From positions 15,056,534 through 15,120,533 of the forward strand of contig OX578145.1 of assembly GCA_951213105.1 (NCBI GenBank): a DNA stretch of 64,000 nt, in the 5' to 3' direction. The DNA is from Amaurobius ferox. Lineage: Eukaryota > Arthropoda > Arachnida > Araneae > Amaurobiidae. The notes below the pieces were generated by a model that did not search any database, was not told where the DNA came from, and saw only the letters and a program-made list of their open reading frames with translations. Shown in pieces: positions 22,451 to 34,732 of this stretch. The first letter of the stretch is position 1; every line of letters begins with the position of its first letter. Made by a program: the position numbers and the translations under genes.

Positions 22451-22578
22451 CACTTCGACGATAAGAGCTTGCAATTTCAGCCCTGTGGCTCATCGGTAGA
22501 GCGTCGCTGGCCAGTTCGAAGGTCTAGGGTTCGATTCCCTGTTTGGACAGCAAGGCTCTTTACATTGTAAAGGACAAC
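22451..22578 (+). repeat. SINE-2 copy 3 (head only)
   Basis: It starts CACTTCGACGATAAGAGC immediately after copy 2. It has a TGGCTCATCGGTAG A-box region and a GGTTCGATTCCC B-box, and ends soon after GCAAGGCTCTTTACA. Abutting copy 2 head-to-tail, it looks like a tandem dimer. Confidence 0.65.
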
Positions 22579-24356
22579 GTTGTAAGTTCAAATTAAGTAC
22601 ACGAATGCATTGTTTCCAGCAGTCTGATTAAATGGATCACAAAGAGCGATACATATAAAAAAGCCATTCAATGCTTCCATCTGTTTACTACACTGGTGCT
22701 TGTGCAAACTTAACTGATGATATTAGCTTGAAATTCTTTTATTGGTGTGCTCTATGAAATACATAAAGGATTCTTATCAATAATTTGAAATTATGAAATC
22801 AGATACCAACTGACGAGATACAAAAATAAACACTCTCACAATCTCGCCGATAAAATATACAGAAGAATTTGAACAATGAAGGTTGCTGATAATAAATAAT
22901 TTAATAGATAATATGAAAATAATTATGTTCAATTCAATGGCATTTTGAAAGAATCACTAAAAGATGGAAACATTTTACAGGAACATTTCAGAAGAATATA
23001 ATACAAATTACGCAGCGAGTTGTCATGGTTACATATTTTGCAGATTATGCAATTTTAAAGATTTATGAGCTGCCCTTCTGAATCTAAAAGATTTATAGCT
23101 ACTCTTTAAGATGCAGAAGAATTTCTTAGCTTTTCGGTTAAAATCTCTATTATTATCTTCCGTTAATGCTTGCAGTTGGTGGATTTAACAGTATTGTATT
23201 TTTTTGGCATTCTACAGTTCTTTTTATCTACACAACGGCGATTTTGACCGGAGTTTCAAATTATTAGGATTATGTATACATAGAGCTGTGTAGCAGTATT
23301 CATTAAGCGAATCAGGTTCGCATGAATATCACGTAGTTATATGAATACGCAGAGCTCTGTAGCTTTACTAATCAAATCCGACTCGGGCGAGTTTAGTGGT
23401 AAGACCTGATACAATTAAATCACGTGACTTTGCGCACAATTAATAATAAACTGGTTTACAACGCAAAATGCAACGACTTCATTTGATTCAATTGATTTCT
23501 TACATTTATTCCTTTAACTGCATAGAAAGTTACATTTATTCCTTTAACTACATATAATGTAACTATATTAAGCTAATAATCCTAAGATTTATTTAAACTA
23601 TTATATTTTATTCTTATTCACCTCCTCATTCTTTCTGTTAAAAGTATATCTTATTTATTTGAAGTAGCAATTTTGGTAATGCATCCGTGAATACAATGGC
23701 CATGCACCACATACTACGTGGTAGGAAAATTTTTACAGGATAAACATATTCGAGTTTACATTTCGTTCTTGTTTTTATAGGGCTATAAAGCTCAAAATAA
23801 AATTAAGAGTTTTATAAAACATCTAAAATGTCCACTTTACTAAATTCCTATAAAGTGAATATTTTGTATCGAAGGAATTTAACAATTTCTTTCTCTTTAA
23901 GTAGCTTTATTTGAAAGTTAAAACGCTTATTTTTAACTAAATTAAGAATTTCAAGGAATTTCTTCAATTAAAAAAATGCTAATTGAAGTTTATGGCATCA
24001 TTGTATACTTATTAAATTGAAATTGAGCTTCTGCTGGCTCATTAAAATGTCAAACTACTTATTATTTATGTATATGAGAAATTATTTTATTCGCGTTAAT
24101 TAGATAGTATTCTCTCAGAGATGTAAATTACTCTAAACTAAACTATTTTAGTTTTTTATTATTAAGTTACATATGTATAAAATATATTGAGGGTTGGTCT
24201 TCGCGGTCGACTTTCTGCTACACTTCTAGTTCACATTTATGTAACAATCTGAAAAAGAGCTAAATGTGGAATTTTTTATTAGCTTTGGTTTGAATTCATT
24301 TTTTGAAGCATGCAAACAACGTTAATTCATTCTTGAGAACTATAACTTGGCAAGAG
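22579..24356. other. No supported feature
   Basis: AT-rich DNA. A short duplication of TTACATTTATTCCTTTAACT occurs near 23494 and 23530. No coding evidence. Confidence 0.4.
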
Positions 24357-24620
24357 GGGTGGAGCAGCCCAGTGGTTAGCGCACGGGGATTGCACTCGGA
24401 CGACCCGAGTTCGATTCCCGGCTTTGACTAAATTGTCTCCGTGTTCACGCGGAGTACGGACACGTTAAGTATGTGAGTCCGTAAGTCCTTTCGAGAAGTT
24501 GTTGGTAGGGCATGCAGTTTGTAGATGCAGCTCCACTGGGTTCCAGTTTAAAATGGTTGGCACTTCCCTGCCGTTTAAACAGATACCTTATATCTTCAGG
24601 TAAGTCGGATTATCTGGATC
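24357..24620 (+). repeat. SINE-1 copy, diverged
   Basis: The head GCCCAGTGGTTAGCGCAC, B-box AGTTCGATTCCCGG and body (TCACGCGGAGTACGGACACG, CCACTGGGTTCCAG) are clear. Numerous substitutions, and loss of the CAA tail and of any target duplication, indicate an old copy. Confidence 0.8.
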
Positions 24621-24842
24621 GAAGAGGAAGAATTTGGCAACAAGATGGTCAAGTTGATGATTTTGAATAAATAGTCAACATTTTTAGGAAACTCCATACG
24701 CACCCTAATGACTTCGGAATAAAATACCTCTAAAAATTCCATGTTACGTCCTATTTTGCAAGTGTTTGCTATGAGGAGGTTAGGAATAAGAACTCGCTAA
24801 GAAAACGAGATAGACAAACAATGCCGATTACAATGTCAAGTT

Positions 24843-24968
24843 TAAACTTTTGGTCACGGGTGGGACAGCGCCAATCGCAAACTAAGAACCTCCCAAAACG
24901 ACAAGAATTTGACATACCCTATCCCAAACAGTTAGATCCTCCTTTGCAGGCATTGGCGTTCATGGACG
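24843..24968 (+). repeat. R3 repeat, copy 2
   Basis: Matches 14788-14910 across its length. The frame is open here from the ATG at 24821 to a stop at 25004-25006, but the part downstream of the repeat is not shared with the other copies. Confidence 0.65.
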
Positions 24969-26552
24969 CAGTAATCTCCACAAATGATATGGCTGAAGAT
25001 TACTAACTAGAGCCATAATAATTATTCATCTGCTACGCATTTAATTACACATTTTACTGAAGACGCATCAGAATATGTTTAATAAGGAGCCTAATTGGTT
25101 GCATAAGGTGGCTAAAAATTGGTCTCACTTGTATTTACACGTGAAACAAGTATATGCAAATAAATATATAAATTGTACTGTCAACTATTTTAAACATCAA
25201 ATTCTAACAATTGCAAAACAATGACTTGTCTTTGCATAATGGAGTTTTTTTAATAAACAAATTTACTTTGTATAAATCTATGGAAATTTTAAAAGAACGT
25301 TCGATGACGCCTTTAAAGAAAATCGTTTGGGAATAAGCACAGAGAAAGTATGCAAAAACAATGTAAAATTTCATATCAAATATTTTTATTGAAGTGTAAA
25401 TATTAAATGCTACCGATACTTTACAAAGCTACGACGGAATAAACTTAAAAGTATAAATTAAATTTTAAAATATGGAATGCAAGAAACGGACAATTAGAGA
25501 ATATTAACACAACAAAATGTTGAACAAATAAGAATGAAGAAAATGAATAACATGGAAATAAATGTAAATAGTATATTTTAATGATGTTTTGCAAAGCTAT
25601 GAAAAAATATATTTGAATGGATATAGGAAGGATTTCTGAGTAATGATAAGGATTTGTTAAAATGTTTTGAGTTTATTTAAGATAAACATGCAAAAGCTTA
25701 AGGTATTAAATGCCAATTACTTTGAGATCATATTTTGGCATTATTTCAAGCATTTGATGTTGAATGCTGTTCTTCACAAATATAAATAATTATTCTTGAG
25801 AAATGAAGAAAAATTTAGATTAAAAGATGTAGAAAAAGTAAAAGTTATACATAATTTAACTTTTGGAATTCCAATATTTTATCTAATTTATTAAAATGGG
25901 TCAATTTATTTCATAACAAATCGTATTTTTAGCAACAACGATTTTATAACAAATCGTATTTGCTGAAAAAGAAGACCCCATTGTTATCCAACTGGCAATA
26001 CTTCTACTCGTAGGAATTCAGTCTACGTATGTATCATATATCTATGTATGAATACTTATGTGTATCAGTTTAATTCTGTGAATACTTTATTCTGGAAGAC
26101 AGTTTTGTTATGTAGGTACACTACGGATCTGTAAATATACATGGGCTAATAAGAGAAAATCGTTTTTTTATTAATTAATTGATTGAGAGGGGGATTATCT
26201 AGAAAGCTTTGCAAGTAAAAGATGCTTTCTCAAATCGTATTTGCTGAAAAAGAAGCCCCCCATTCTTGTCTAACTAGAATTACCGTTTGGAATTCCAATA
26301 ATAATCGTAGGAGGCTAGTCGTGCTATAAGGAATATTTACTCAATTGTGTAATTGGTTGCCACTTACGATCTTACCAAAAAATAATGAATATAATAAAAG
26401 TTATAAAAAAATTTGCATAATTACCATTTTTGTTCTCCAGCAAAAATTCGAGTATCCCTACAAAAATAAATTTTTATTTTACCAGTAGACACTGCAGATT
26501 TCCTATGGTGCGATTTTAGTAGATTCGTCTGAGAAAGCATTGATAGCTTTTT
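24969..26552. other. AT-rich DNA with one short direct duplication
   Basis: The phrase AAATCGTATTTGCTGAAAAA, followed by GAAG and a C-rich run, occurs at 25951 and 26232. No other structure is supported. Confidence 0.45.
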
Positions 26553-27208
26553 TTTCTTTCCCTACAATAAATGATAATATATGGGAAAATATTGGAATCG
26601 TGTCGAAAATCGCAACTTGAGTTTTCGACGGATGTACACGTTTTGGGACCTCTAGAACGGAAAATTTATTTTTAACATAACGCCTGTGTAATGTCTCCAC
26701 TCTAACTCAAAGGCGAATGACCAAATTTTATAAAATGTTATAGGTAAGTCACTTGGGGGATATCCTGGTGCTGATTAGATTTTGAAATGATTCGCAATAA
26801 AGCAACCTGTCTTCTCTTGCGAAATGGATCTCAAAAATCATCAAAATCTAAAATAAAAGTTTACGCATGCTCAAATGCATCCATTAAATGCTTGTATAAT
26901 ATGTAATTTTTACCGATGAAAACAGTAAGACCAATCCCATTTCTATAGGACTAACCTTTCTCGAGATATATTATTTTATTTTTCACATTTTTGATAAGCC
27001 GCCTTTACAACTACGGCCAATTACCGAATGAAAACTAAAATTTAATTAAACGTGCAAATACAGTATAATTTCAAATAATTAAGAGTATTATTTTGTGCAA
27101 TCCAACTTAATTGCCTCAGCAAAGTTAATCTCAATTTCACCACTATAGAAATAAAGAGAAAATAAATTTAAGTATGTAGGGACTGTCATGCGCTGGCCAC
27201 ATCAGATT
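26553..27208 (+). mobile_element. H2-family element
   Basis: The left end CTTTCCCTACAATAAATG is followed by the ATTGGAATCGTGTCGAAAAT block. The interior holds ATTAGATTTTGAAATGATTC and TTGATAAGCCGCCTTT. The right end is GTCATGCGCTGGCCACATCAG. The GACTGTCATG near the right end replaces the usual GGGAAAGTCATG, weakening the subterminal repeat. Confidence 0.65.
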
Positions 27209-27480
27209 AACTTTCTCCACAATACACGGTAATATGTAGAGTGAGTAAAAAATGGAGGCGGAAATTAGAAATCGAGTTCTACAGGTTTTGATCTCTCTAG
27301 AGCACGAAAAAACCGCAGTTCTTAACATGGCGTCTGTGTGTGTGTGTGTGTGTATGAATGCGTGTGTGTGTGTGCGCGTGTGTCTGTGTGTGGGTGTGGG
27401 TGTCTTTTGGTTTGTGCAATATATGTATCTACTCTAATTTAAGAACTGTGCCGTGAAATTTTTATAAGACTTTGTATATA
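27207..27480 (+). mobile_element. H2-family 5' fragment, head-to-tail with the previous copy
   Basis: Immediately after CAGATT a new H2-like start reads AACTTTCTCCACAATACACG, followed by AGAAATCGAGTTCTACAGG and a long TG microsatellite (27328-27405). Homology fades after about 27480. Confidence 0.45.
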
Positions 27481-28017
27481 ATTAATTTATTAGTTGCCCT
27501 TGTATGAGTATATTCGTGTAAAATTTGAAAAACAAAACATAACAGAACGGATTTTTTTTTATCAATATGACTCCAAAACAGTCAAAAACTGTAGTAAAGA
27601 AATATATATATCCTGAAATTATTGATGAAATGCTTGATAATGCTTGAAATGCTTTTTTCATACGTAATTTTAAATCAGAAAATGAATAAAATCGGCCTTT
27701 TATTTTATTTTAGGATAAACCTTTTTCGAGATATTAAAATTGTGTGTTCTGCGCACCTTTTTAAATGAAATAATTCGTTAAATAAAAAGATTTTGTCACA
27801 GAAAATTGGATATGATTTCAAATAATTGTTCATTTTATACAATACGAATTTAATTATTGCATTGCGGAATATAAAGAAAAATAATAATGAGCCTGCTGGT
27901 AAAATCGTTTTCTGTCCTAGATATTTTTCACTTAATTTTGTCGTTAAAAACTCCAGTATAAATTTCATAGAAGGTGCTTTAATTAAGGAAAAACTGTGTA
28001 AAAAATACTTTCTCTCC

Positions 28018-28095
28018 CAATCGGGTATCAGCTTATGGAACATCATACTGGCCAGCCGACGCTCTACCATTAAAGCTACTTCGACGGAATGACAA
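28018..28095 (-). repeat. Degenerate tRNA-like/SINE-2 head
   Basis: The minus strand reads CGTCGAAGTAGCTTTAATGG then TAGAGCGTCGGCTGGCCAG, close to the SINE-2 A-box region. Further on, TACCCGATTGGGAG stands where a B-box would be, but does not match it well. Not a functional tRNA gene. Confidence 0.4.
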
Positions 28096-28205
28096 TGCTT
28101 TTATTGTCGAAGTGGGATGTGCAATTGCTTAAGGGGACGGTGGGCGTTGAAATGAGCAAAAATCGACTAAAATAAGTTTTAATATATAACATTATTTTAC
28201 ACATT

Positions 28206-28328
28206 TAACCTTTTGCTTACGGGTGGGACAGCGTCCATCCCAAACGAAGAACCTCCCAAAAGGACAGGTATTTGACATACCCTATCCCAAACAGTTCGAC
28301 CTCCCTTTGCTGGCATTGGCGTCCATGG
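28206..28328 (+). repeat. R3 repeat, copy 3
   Basis: Full-length copy, from AACCTTTTGCTTACGGGTGG to the GCATTGGCGTCCATGG end, followed 13 bases later by a perfect palindrome. Confidence 0.65.
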
Positions 28329-28341
28329 AAATCGCCGACAG

Positions 28342-28373
28342 AAACGTTGCACCTGCTTGCAGGTGCAACGTTT
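28342..28373. repeat. Perfect 15-bp inverted repeat with TT loop
   Basis: AAACGTTGCACCTGC at 28342-28356 pairs perfectly with GCAGGTGCAACGTTT at 28359-28373. No run of T's follows and no gene is nearby. The palindrome is not found beside the other R3 copies. Confidence 0.85.
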
Positions 28374-28379
28374 AATTCA

Positions 28380-30090
28380 ATCATTGAGAAATACTGGAGA
28401 GCTCTCTGTCTAATGATCTAGTGGCCAAACGACGGGCATTTGTAAACACACTTTAAAGACAAATGGTAAATGACTACTCAACGGCAACACTGAACACCAG
28501 GTTATAAAACTTAAAAACATTCAATAGTGACGGAGCCAGCATGTCTTCTGATGTGACACTTGATGGCATTGAAGTTTATTAAGGACGTATCGTGTAGTGC
28601 CCAGCCGGGTACAAAATGGGAGAAATCGAGCATCAGAAGGAGCGCACGTACAAACAACTATTCTGACAAATAGCACGGCTCGAGAAAATGTTGAGAGATC
28701 CAATGTTAAGTGCTAACTTCCATCAGAGGGCGGAGCAATATAAAAATACGAAGTAAATCTAAAAATACCAACTATGGAAAATACCAAGGGAACAATGACT
28801 CTGCTAAAGTCTCAAACTGTAAGAAGCAATAACATTAAAAAGAAAGATGATTTGAAGCGTGTCCGATGGAAGTAGTGCTATGGTAAAGTCATAACAATAT
28901 GTCGGGCATAACACCAAACAAGCCCTGTTGTGCAAAAAGTGAACTAAAGTCTGTCTCCTCGATTCAAATAAAAGATTCCTAAAGAGAGTCGGGAATCAAA
29001 TTCTTGACTTTGATGACTATGTATGAGGTATTTTGTTTGAAACAATTTTTCACATTTCTATTTAACTAAGGATTTTCCAGAATGTTGGAGGTCATATTTT
29101 ATGAATGGTGATCTGTTATGAATAGTCATATTTTATTAATGTTAATATCTTTATTAACGGGTCATTACATTCCTTCAATATATTTTAAAATGTATATTAC
29201 ATTCCCGAAGTATTTTCCGCAATTTCAAATCTTTAAAAAAATTTCGAGGTATTTCTTTAACATACTGAATTATTGTTCTGAATGTGAAAATTCAGATTAA
29301 TATTGGAAAAATTCTCTAATGATAAATTTGATAAAAATCATTATGATATATTTTTTGTATAATAAACAAGTGAAATTGTAAACTTTATCTCTTTATTATG
29401 TAAAACATAGCTATTCCTTTTTATCAAACTATGGAGAAGTATTACAGAGATTCCTAAGTGCAAAACAAGTAGGCGGGTTCTGGAGATTCGCACAACTCAA
29501 AGTTAGAATGTTAATTGTAATTTATTTAATTCCCGTACAATTTTAAATAATAATACATTTACATTTCTCAACATTTTAGCTTTGCAGTATAGACCTTATT
29601 AGATTTGTTACAAATCAAGAAAGCATCCCTAACCTTTGTTCGAAAAAATGAAAAACAAATCTGAAATAAATGAATAAATGCGTTCAAACGTATTGCATCT
29701 TGTTATCCCAAAATAAATTGTCAAAGATAGCTCGTAATTTATAAACTGAAATAAAGACTATTTTAATGATGGTGCTTCTAAATGACGTCGTTCACTTATA
29801 CAAGATTTATTCTTTTTTTTTATTTTTTTCTCCTAGGAGAATGTTTTATTGAATATTTATTAGAAGAGAGTATAACTGAGGACATTTTGTGCTTGGTACA
29901 TCATTAATCAAATCCTCATAAAACAAACATTTTTCTTGCAATTTTAGTAAAATATAATATTCATCTTACTCAAAAATATGTTTCAATAAAGAAATAATTC
30001 GTTAATATTTTCGAATAAAATTATCCAAAAATGATGTATATTTCTTGTAATGTCAGCACAACCCTATAAAAACCTGTAACGCAGATTTTT
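28380..30090. other. No supported feature
   Basis: AT-rich DNA; the ORFs present are under 61 codons and unremarkable. Confidence 0.4.
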
Positions 30091-30094
30091 CAAT

Positions 30095-30217
30095 ATGAAA
30101 CTTGTCGTTTGGAGTTTATTTCTTTCCATTGTGTTACTTTCTACAGGCTTCAAACTGTTTTTCTCATGCATTTTGCATCAGCATATAACCCAGAAGTGCA
30201 AGCTCGATGGATTTTAA
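30095..30217 (+). CDS. Possible 40-codon ORF with signal-peptide-like start
   Basis: The ATG at 30095 opens a frame whose first ~18 residues fit a secretory signal: a basic residue at position 2, then the hydrophobic stretch VVWSLFLSIVLLS. The remainder is short and contains two cysteines, and the frame stops at 30215-30217. TATAAAAAC lies ~30 bases upstream of the ATG, which would leave almost no 5' leader. It could be the first exon of a longer secreted protein if a nearby GT is a donor, but GTGCAAG at about 30198 is weak. I recognise no family; chance occurrence is quite possible. Confidence 0.2.
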   Translation: MKLVVWSLFLSIVLLSTGFKLFFSCILHQHITQKCKLDGF

Positions 30218-30700
30218 ATCTCTGTGCAACGATATATATGGCTGCTTATTTCTCGCACAAAAATAGATATATAGCGACATATCCGTTTCCAAGAAAAAGC
30301 AATATTGAAAAGAATATTTTACCATATCAATTTTTCAGCGAACTCACACTGATACACACATACATTTACACACGTAAATCATTTTATCGGAACAGGAAAA
30401 TAGTGCTTTTATGTTGCGTATAAGGATTTGCGAATATGTTTGGTTCGGTTGCTGAAGCTCTATGTAGGATGATTTGAAACTCTCTGTACACATTTTATGA
30501 GGGATGGGGAAGTGCTAAAGAAACATTTTCCATTAATACATGAATGTCCGCGGGTGGCTCGTTGCTGTTTTGAAACCAGAGTTCTGACAAATCTTGAAGA
30601 GATGCGGTTCTAAATGTTACTATCAACTCATGTGGATATGGTGAAGTATAATGAAATACAAGGAATATTAGGCCCCTCTTGACTGTCGTATACATCCATT

Positions 30701-31360
30701 TTTCTTTCTCCGTATTACATGATAATGGAAAGCATTGGAATCATATCGAAAGTCGAGTTTTCGACGGATCTACACCCTTTGGGACCACTAGAACACTAAC
30801 AACTATTTTTAGCATTCGTTATGTCTGTGTTTGTGTCTGTGGATCTGTTCGTGCAACGATTGTAACAACACTAACTCAAACATTAACTGATCCAATTTCA
30901 TAAAATTGGGTAGATAAGTGACTTGTAAGTTACCCCTGATACTGATTAGATTTTGGTACGATTCGGAAAAAAAGAAACTGCTATATTTTGGGAAAAGGCT
31001 GCAAAACTCTTCGAAATATAAAATAAAAATACGTATGCTCAAATGTATCCATTAAATGCTTGTTTTATACGTAATTTTTAACGCTGAAAGGAATAAGACC
31101 AACCCCATTATTCTAGAACTAGGCGATCTAGATATATTTTAGTTTTTGTTTTGTATTTTTGCTACGCCGCTTTTGAAAACACGTTCAATTACCAAATAAA
31201 AACGAAAATTGAATTAAAAGTACAAATTCAGTGGCATTTCAAATAATTAAACGTGCTATTTTGTGATATTAAAACCAATTTAATGAATTATTACGGAATT
31301 AAAGAGAAAACGAATTTGAATCCGCAGCGAAAGTCATGTGTTGCCCACATCAGATTTTTA
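30701..31360 (+). mobile_element. H2-family element
   Basis: Left end TTTCTTTCTCCGTATTACATG, with ATTGGAATCATATCGAAAGT just inside. The interior contains TGATACTGATTAGATTTTGG and CTACGCCGCTTTTG. Right end GCGAAAGTCATGTG, then TTGCCCACATCAG and T's. Confidence 0.7.
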
Positions 31361-32980
31361 CGTATTATTTTGGAACATATTAAGTATCACAATTAGTATA
31401 AGATTGGAAATGAAAATTGTATGTTTTATAAGAATTTGTTAGCAGGTTATGCTTTAAATGTGTTATTTCAAATTGTTTTCTTTATTTGAAATTAGACATA
31501 TTTTCTTAAAGTGGGAAACATATAGTTGCAGAGTTGCAGACCCGCAGTTGTGTAGGGGCACAAGAGGTGAGGATATATTTGATGGCTCAGTGCTGAGAGG
31601 ATTGGTAGGGGAGCTTAGAAGAAACAGGAAAAATATGAAAAGAATAAATTAATTTTATCACATTGAAGACGGAAGGCGTAGTATTGCATGTTTTCCCAAA
31701 GTATCGTTAAATTTCATTATAGATTCGTTTTCTACATCAAAATCCCGGAGGAATAAGTTTTAGACATTTTGTAAAAGTCTCTACATTAAAAAAATATTTT
31801 TAAGCATTCTTATTCATCTTTTGATAAATTCTGTATTACACTATTACACTAAAAAGAGGTTACGTAAATTTACTGCAGAATTATATTTTACTGTAGATTT
31901 TAATTTTACATTTTTTTTCTATTTGTCATTTTCTAAATGACTTATTTTTCGTCCTATAATTTTATAGTCTTTTTTCAAATTGTTGCTTAAGATGTAGACA
32001 TAAAAAAAAACATTAACTAAACTACGTGTTCATAGTATTTATGTATAAAAAACCTCTGCATTTAATAAAAGTGGAAGTTTCTTTAAAATGATGTGGCATA
32101 GTAATATGAGAGCTAATAAGTACAAGGGAGAGTTAAAGTGGACTCAATATTTTAACCCGCACAGGGATGGGACGCAACCCAAAACTAAGGTTTGTCATTC
32201 GCAACATATCAAGTAATCTCGTTAATCTAATGCGTACAGTAGACGTGTGCTCATGCTTACGAAATTGCCCATTGCAACATTTTGCCGGCAATTTTTTTTA
32301 GTTTTGAATGTCACCACACAGATTTTTAGAACTGCAGCACACAACAAATTTTATTCCTGCCATTGCAGTTATCGGATATTCGATGATAAAAAGTACCAAT
32401 ACAACAAAACCTTTGTCCGTCTATATTTAGAATCCTTTATAGAAAAATAAATGTCCTTATAAAAAAATAAACGCTTTACAGCATGAACATTAATTTTTTT
32501 GGCTGAATTTACAGTGAATGAACATGATGTTAATAAACAAGACAATACTCAGAACTAAGAACAGTATTATTATCTTATTTTTTGCATAGCATAATACACT
32601 TATATTGGCATCACGAAAGTGTAAAAATGTTATTAGCAAAAAAACAATATTTATATAAACATGTAGCGCAGTTAAGATAACTTGTATGTAAAAGTACACA
32701 AGAATTCTATTAAAAAAATGTGATATTTTCAGTGATGAATTTAAGTAATTACTTTTACAACGAGATAATTAGATTTTTGGATAGTATGCTTGAGTTCAGG
32801 AAAATATTTATTTTTTGTTTCGTCGTGGAAGAAAAGGACACAGTGTTTTTTAGTTACTGCTTTTGTTGTTTCATTTTGTGTAATTTTTTGCCTGACCAGA
32901 ATGTGAAATTGTTGATTCGAGTCACTTAACGCAACCTGCTCATGAATATGCATTACTTTTTGCGCATGCATTGCAAACTT
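31361..32980. other. No supported feature
   Basis: AT-rich DNA with several ORFs of 60-76 codons and no motif or repeat relation I can support. Confidence 0.4.
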
Positions 32981-33228
32981 TTTACTTTCCCTACAATACA
33001 GAACAATTCATAGGGGAAGTTTTGGAATCGTGTCGAAAATTGAAACTCGAATTTTCAACTGATCTACACGTTTCGGGACCTCTATAACACGAAACGGCCA
33101 TTTTTAGCGCGACATCAAAATGTGTGTCTGTGGGGCTGTCTCTGCAATAAATATATCCACTTTCTCAAAAATTAATTGACCACATTTTATAAAATGTATA
33201 GGTAAATCACATCATATCTGAATAAATC
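32981..33228 (+). mobile_element. H2-family 5' fragment
   Basis: Starts TTTACTTTCCCTACAATACAG with the foldback end and TTTTGGAATCGTGTCGAAAA, and is lost after TAGGTAAATCACA. It runs directly into the inverted H2 copy at 33260. Confidence 0.6.
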
Positions 33229-33898
33229 AATTTATCTTTATTTTCGTTACGTTTTTTTTTTACAATTTTAAGGATATTTTTGTTAATCTAAGGCGAAATA
33301 TTGCCAAGTTGCCAATTTCTCTAAATGAGTCTTCAAGTTCGCCAACTTTATCGCCAAGCATTACAGACAGATGAACAGAAGAGCTTTTCTTCACTTAAAT
33401 GGCTATTTAAGGAATTGTTAGTCGTCAAAATACAAAACTATCAACCAAAGTATATTTTCTAGTGAACTAAATCCACGAGAAAGATGTTAACAAATTTATC
33501 ACATAACATTACATTGTAAAGTAAACATATTTCACAATATTTAATATATTTAAATTTTATGGGATTTCTTGTAAATTTATTTGGAAAATTTGCAATATCT
33601 CCAGAACGACTCATGCTAGCTTTATAAAGTGTATTCCATTCGTTTTCTAATGAAAAATTATGTAAAAAATCATCACTTACTTAACATAATTATAAAAAAA
33701 TTGATAATTTTTTTTTAATTTCATTTTATAACTTAGGGGAGGGGGGTCTTTCAAGAAGCATTCTATTGAGTTTAAAATCAATGTTCCAATATTCACTGAT
33801 TGTAATATTTATATTATACTAGCAGCTATTACCCGGCGTTGCTCGGGATTTACCATGCAAAACTATGATAAAAATTACACCGGAACATATAGGGCCGA

Positions 33899-34012
33899 TT
33901 GTGATATATTGCCACTGAATGTATCGCATTTTAGAGCTGTTTAAATAAAATTAAAGTTGGAAAGTGTTTCATATCAATGCTTTATGCATGATTGATCTTT
34001 CTTGTGCTTTCT
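33899..34012 (+). repeat. H1 3'-end fragment inside the Helitron
   Basis: CATTTTAGAGCTGTTTAAAT, GTTGGAAAGTGTTTCAT, the ATCAATGCTTTATGCATGAT hairpin and CTTTCTTG follow in the H1 order. The upstream H1 body is absent. Confidence 0.75.
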
Positions 34013-34025
34013 TAATACTTTTCGT

Positions 34026-34257
34026 TGTTGAGTAGGCCTGTGAAAAATAAATCATGGTGATAGTTTCCATTTAAATTCATATCTCAAACCTGTGATTTTC
34101 AAAAGTGTCTAATACGTTCAATAAACTCCCACAAAACTCAGTGTTGAGTAAGCCTGTAAGAAATAAACCATGGTGAAAATTTCCATTTAAATTCATATCT
34201 CAAACTTGCGAATTTCAAAATTGTCTAATACGTTCAATAAACTCCCACAAAACTCAG
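34026..34257. repeat. 116-bp tandem duplication inside the Helitron
   Basis: TGTTGAGTAGGCCTGTGAAA at 34026 recurs as TGTTGAGTAAGCCTGTAAGA at 34142, each followed by CATTTAAATTCATATCTCAA and CAATAAACTCCCACAAAACT. Confidence 0.85.
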
Positions 34258-34732
34258 AGAGTTAACTGACTTTCACGTTTTAAACTAACAATGTCCAACC
34301 TTTTTCGTTGTGAATCATAGACTTAGAGAGTAGATTTCCTAGGAATAGTGTCGGTTTTCACTAATATCTCGAGAACCACTGGTCGTAGAAACTCGAGACA
34401 TGGCCTATGTTTTTTGTGGGATGATTTCAAGACTACCAAGACAAATTTCATGAAATTCGGTTCAGCCGTTCTCTAGTTATGGTGGATCATGCATACACAC
34501 TTCTCTTTTTCATATATATAGATTTCGTTTAAAAAGCTCCTTTAATTCGTGAAATATTGCATCTACCGCCTCTTGGACACACTCTCATATACACATACAC
34601 CACCTCATAAATGTTTGATTCAAGTTCAGGTATGCTGGATACGTGCTCTTCGAATTCGCTAACTCGAATTCGAATGTTCGACCCCGTCAAAAGACTTACA
34701 TTATACATTATACATTGTATATAGGGAAAGTA

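Larger units (their letters stand above)
33819..34522 (-). mobile_element. Helitron, second family, non-autonomous (704 bp)
   Basis: On the minus strand it starts TCTATATATATGAAAAAG at 34522 and ends with a CCCG-AGCAACGC-CGGG hairpin, nine bases, then CTAG at 33819. The flanks are A before TC and T after CTAG, the expected A|T target. It holds a 116-bp tandem duplication and a captured H1 3' end but no Rep/helicase coding. Confidence 0.8.
33260..34732 (-). mobile_element. H2 element, 'GACGGGGTCG' subtype, split by a Helitron
   Basis: The GCCAAGTTGCC/CGCCAACTTTATCGCC half-repeats lie at 33300-33360, and the characteristic start (GACGGGGTCGAACATTCG on the minus strand, then ACTTTCCC near 34732) lies at the other side. 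Between them is the Helitron at 33819-34522. The 3' hairpin end itself is missing. Confidence 0.6.

Noticed and set aside
27705..28092. Overlapping ORFs of 121 (minus) and 88 (plus) codons
   Set aside because: Open on both strands over the same AT-rich stretch, ending in a degenerate tRNA-like sequence; no motif.
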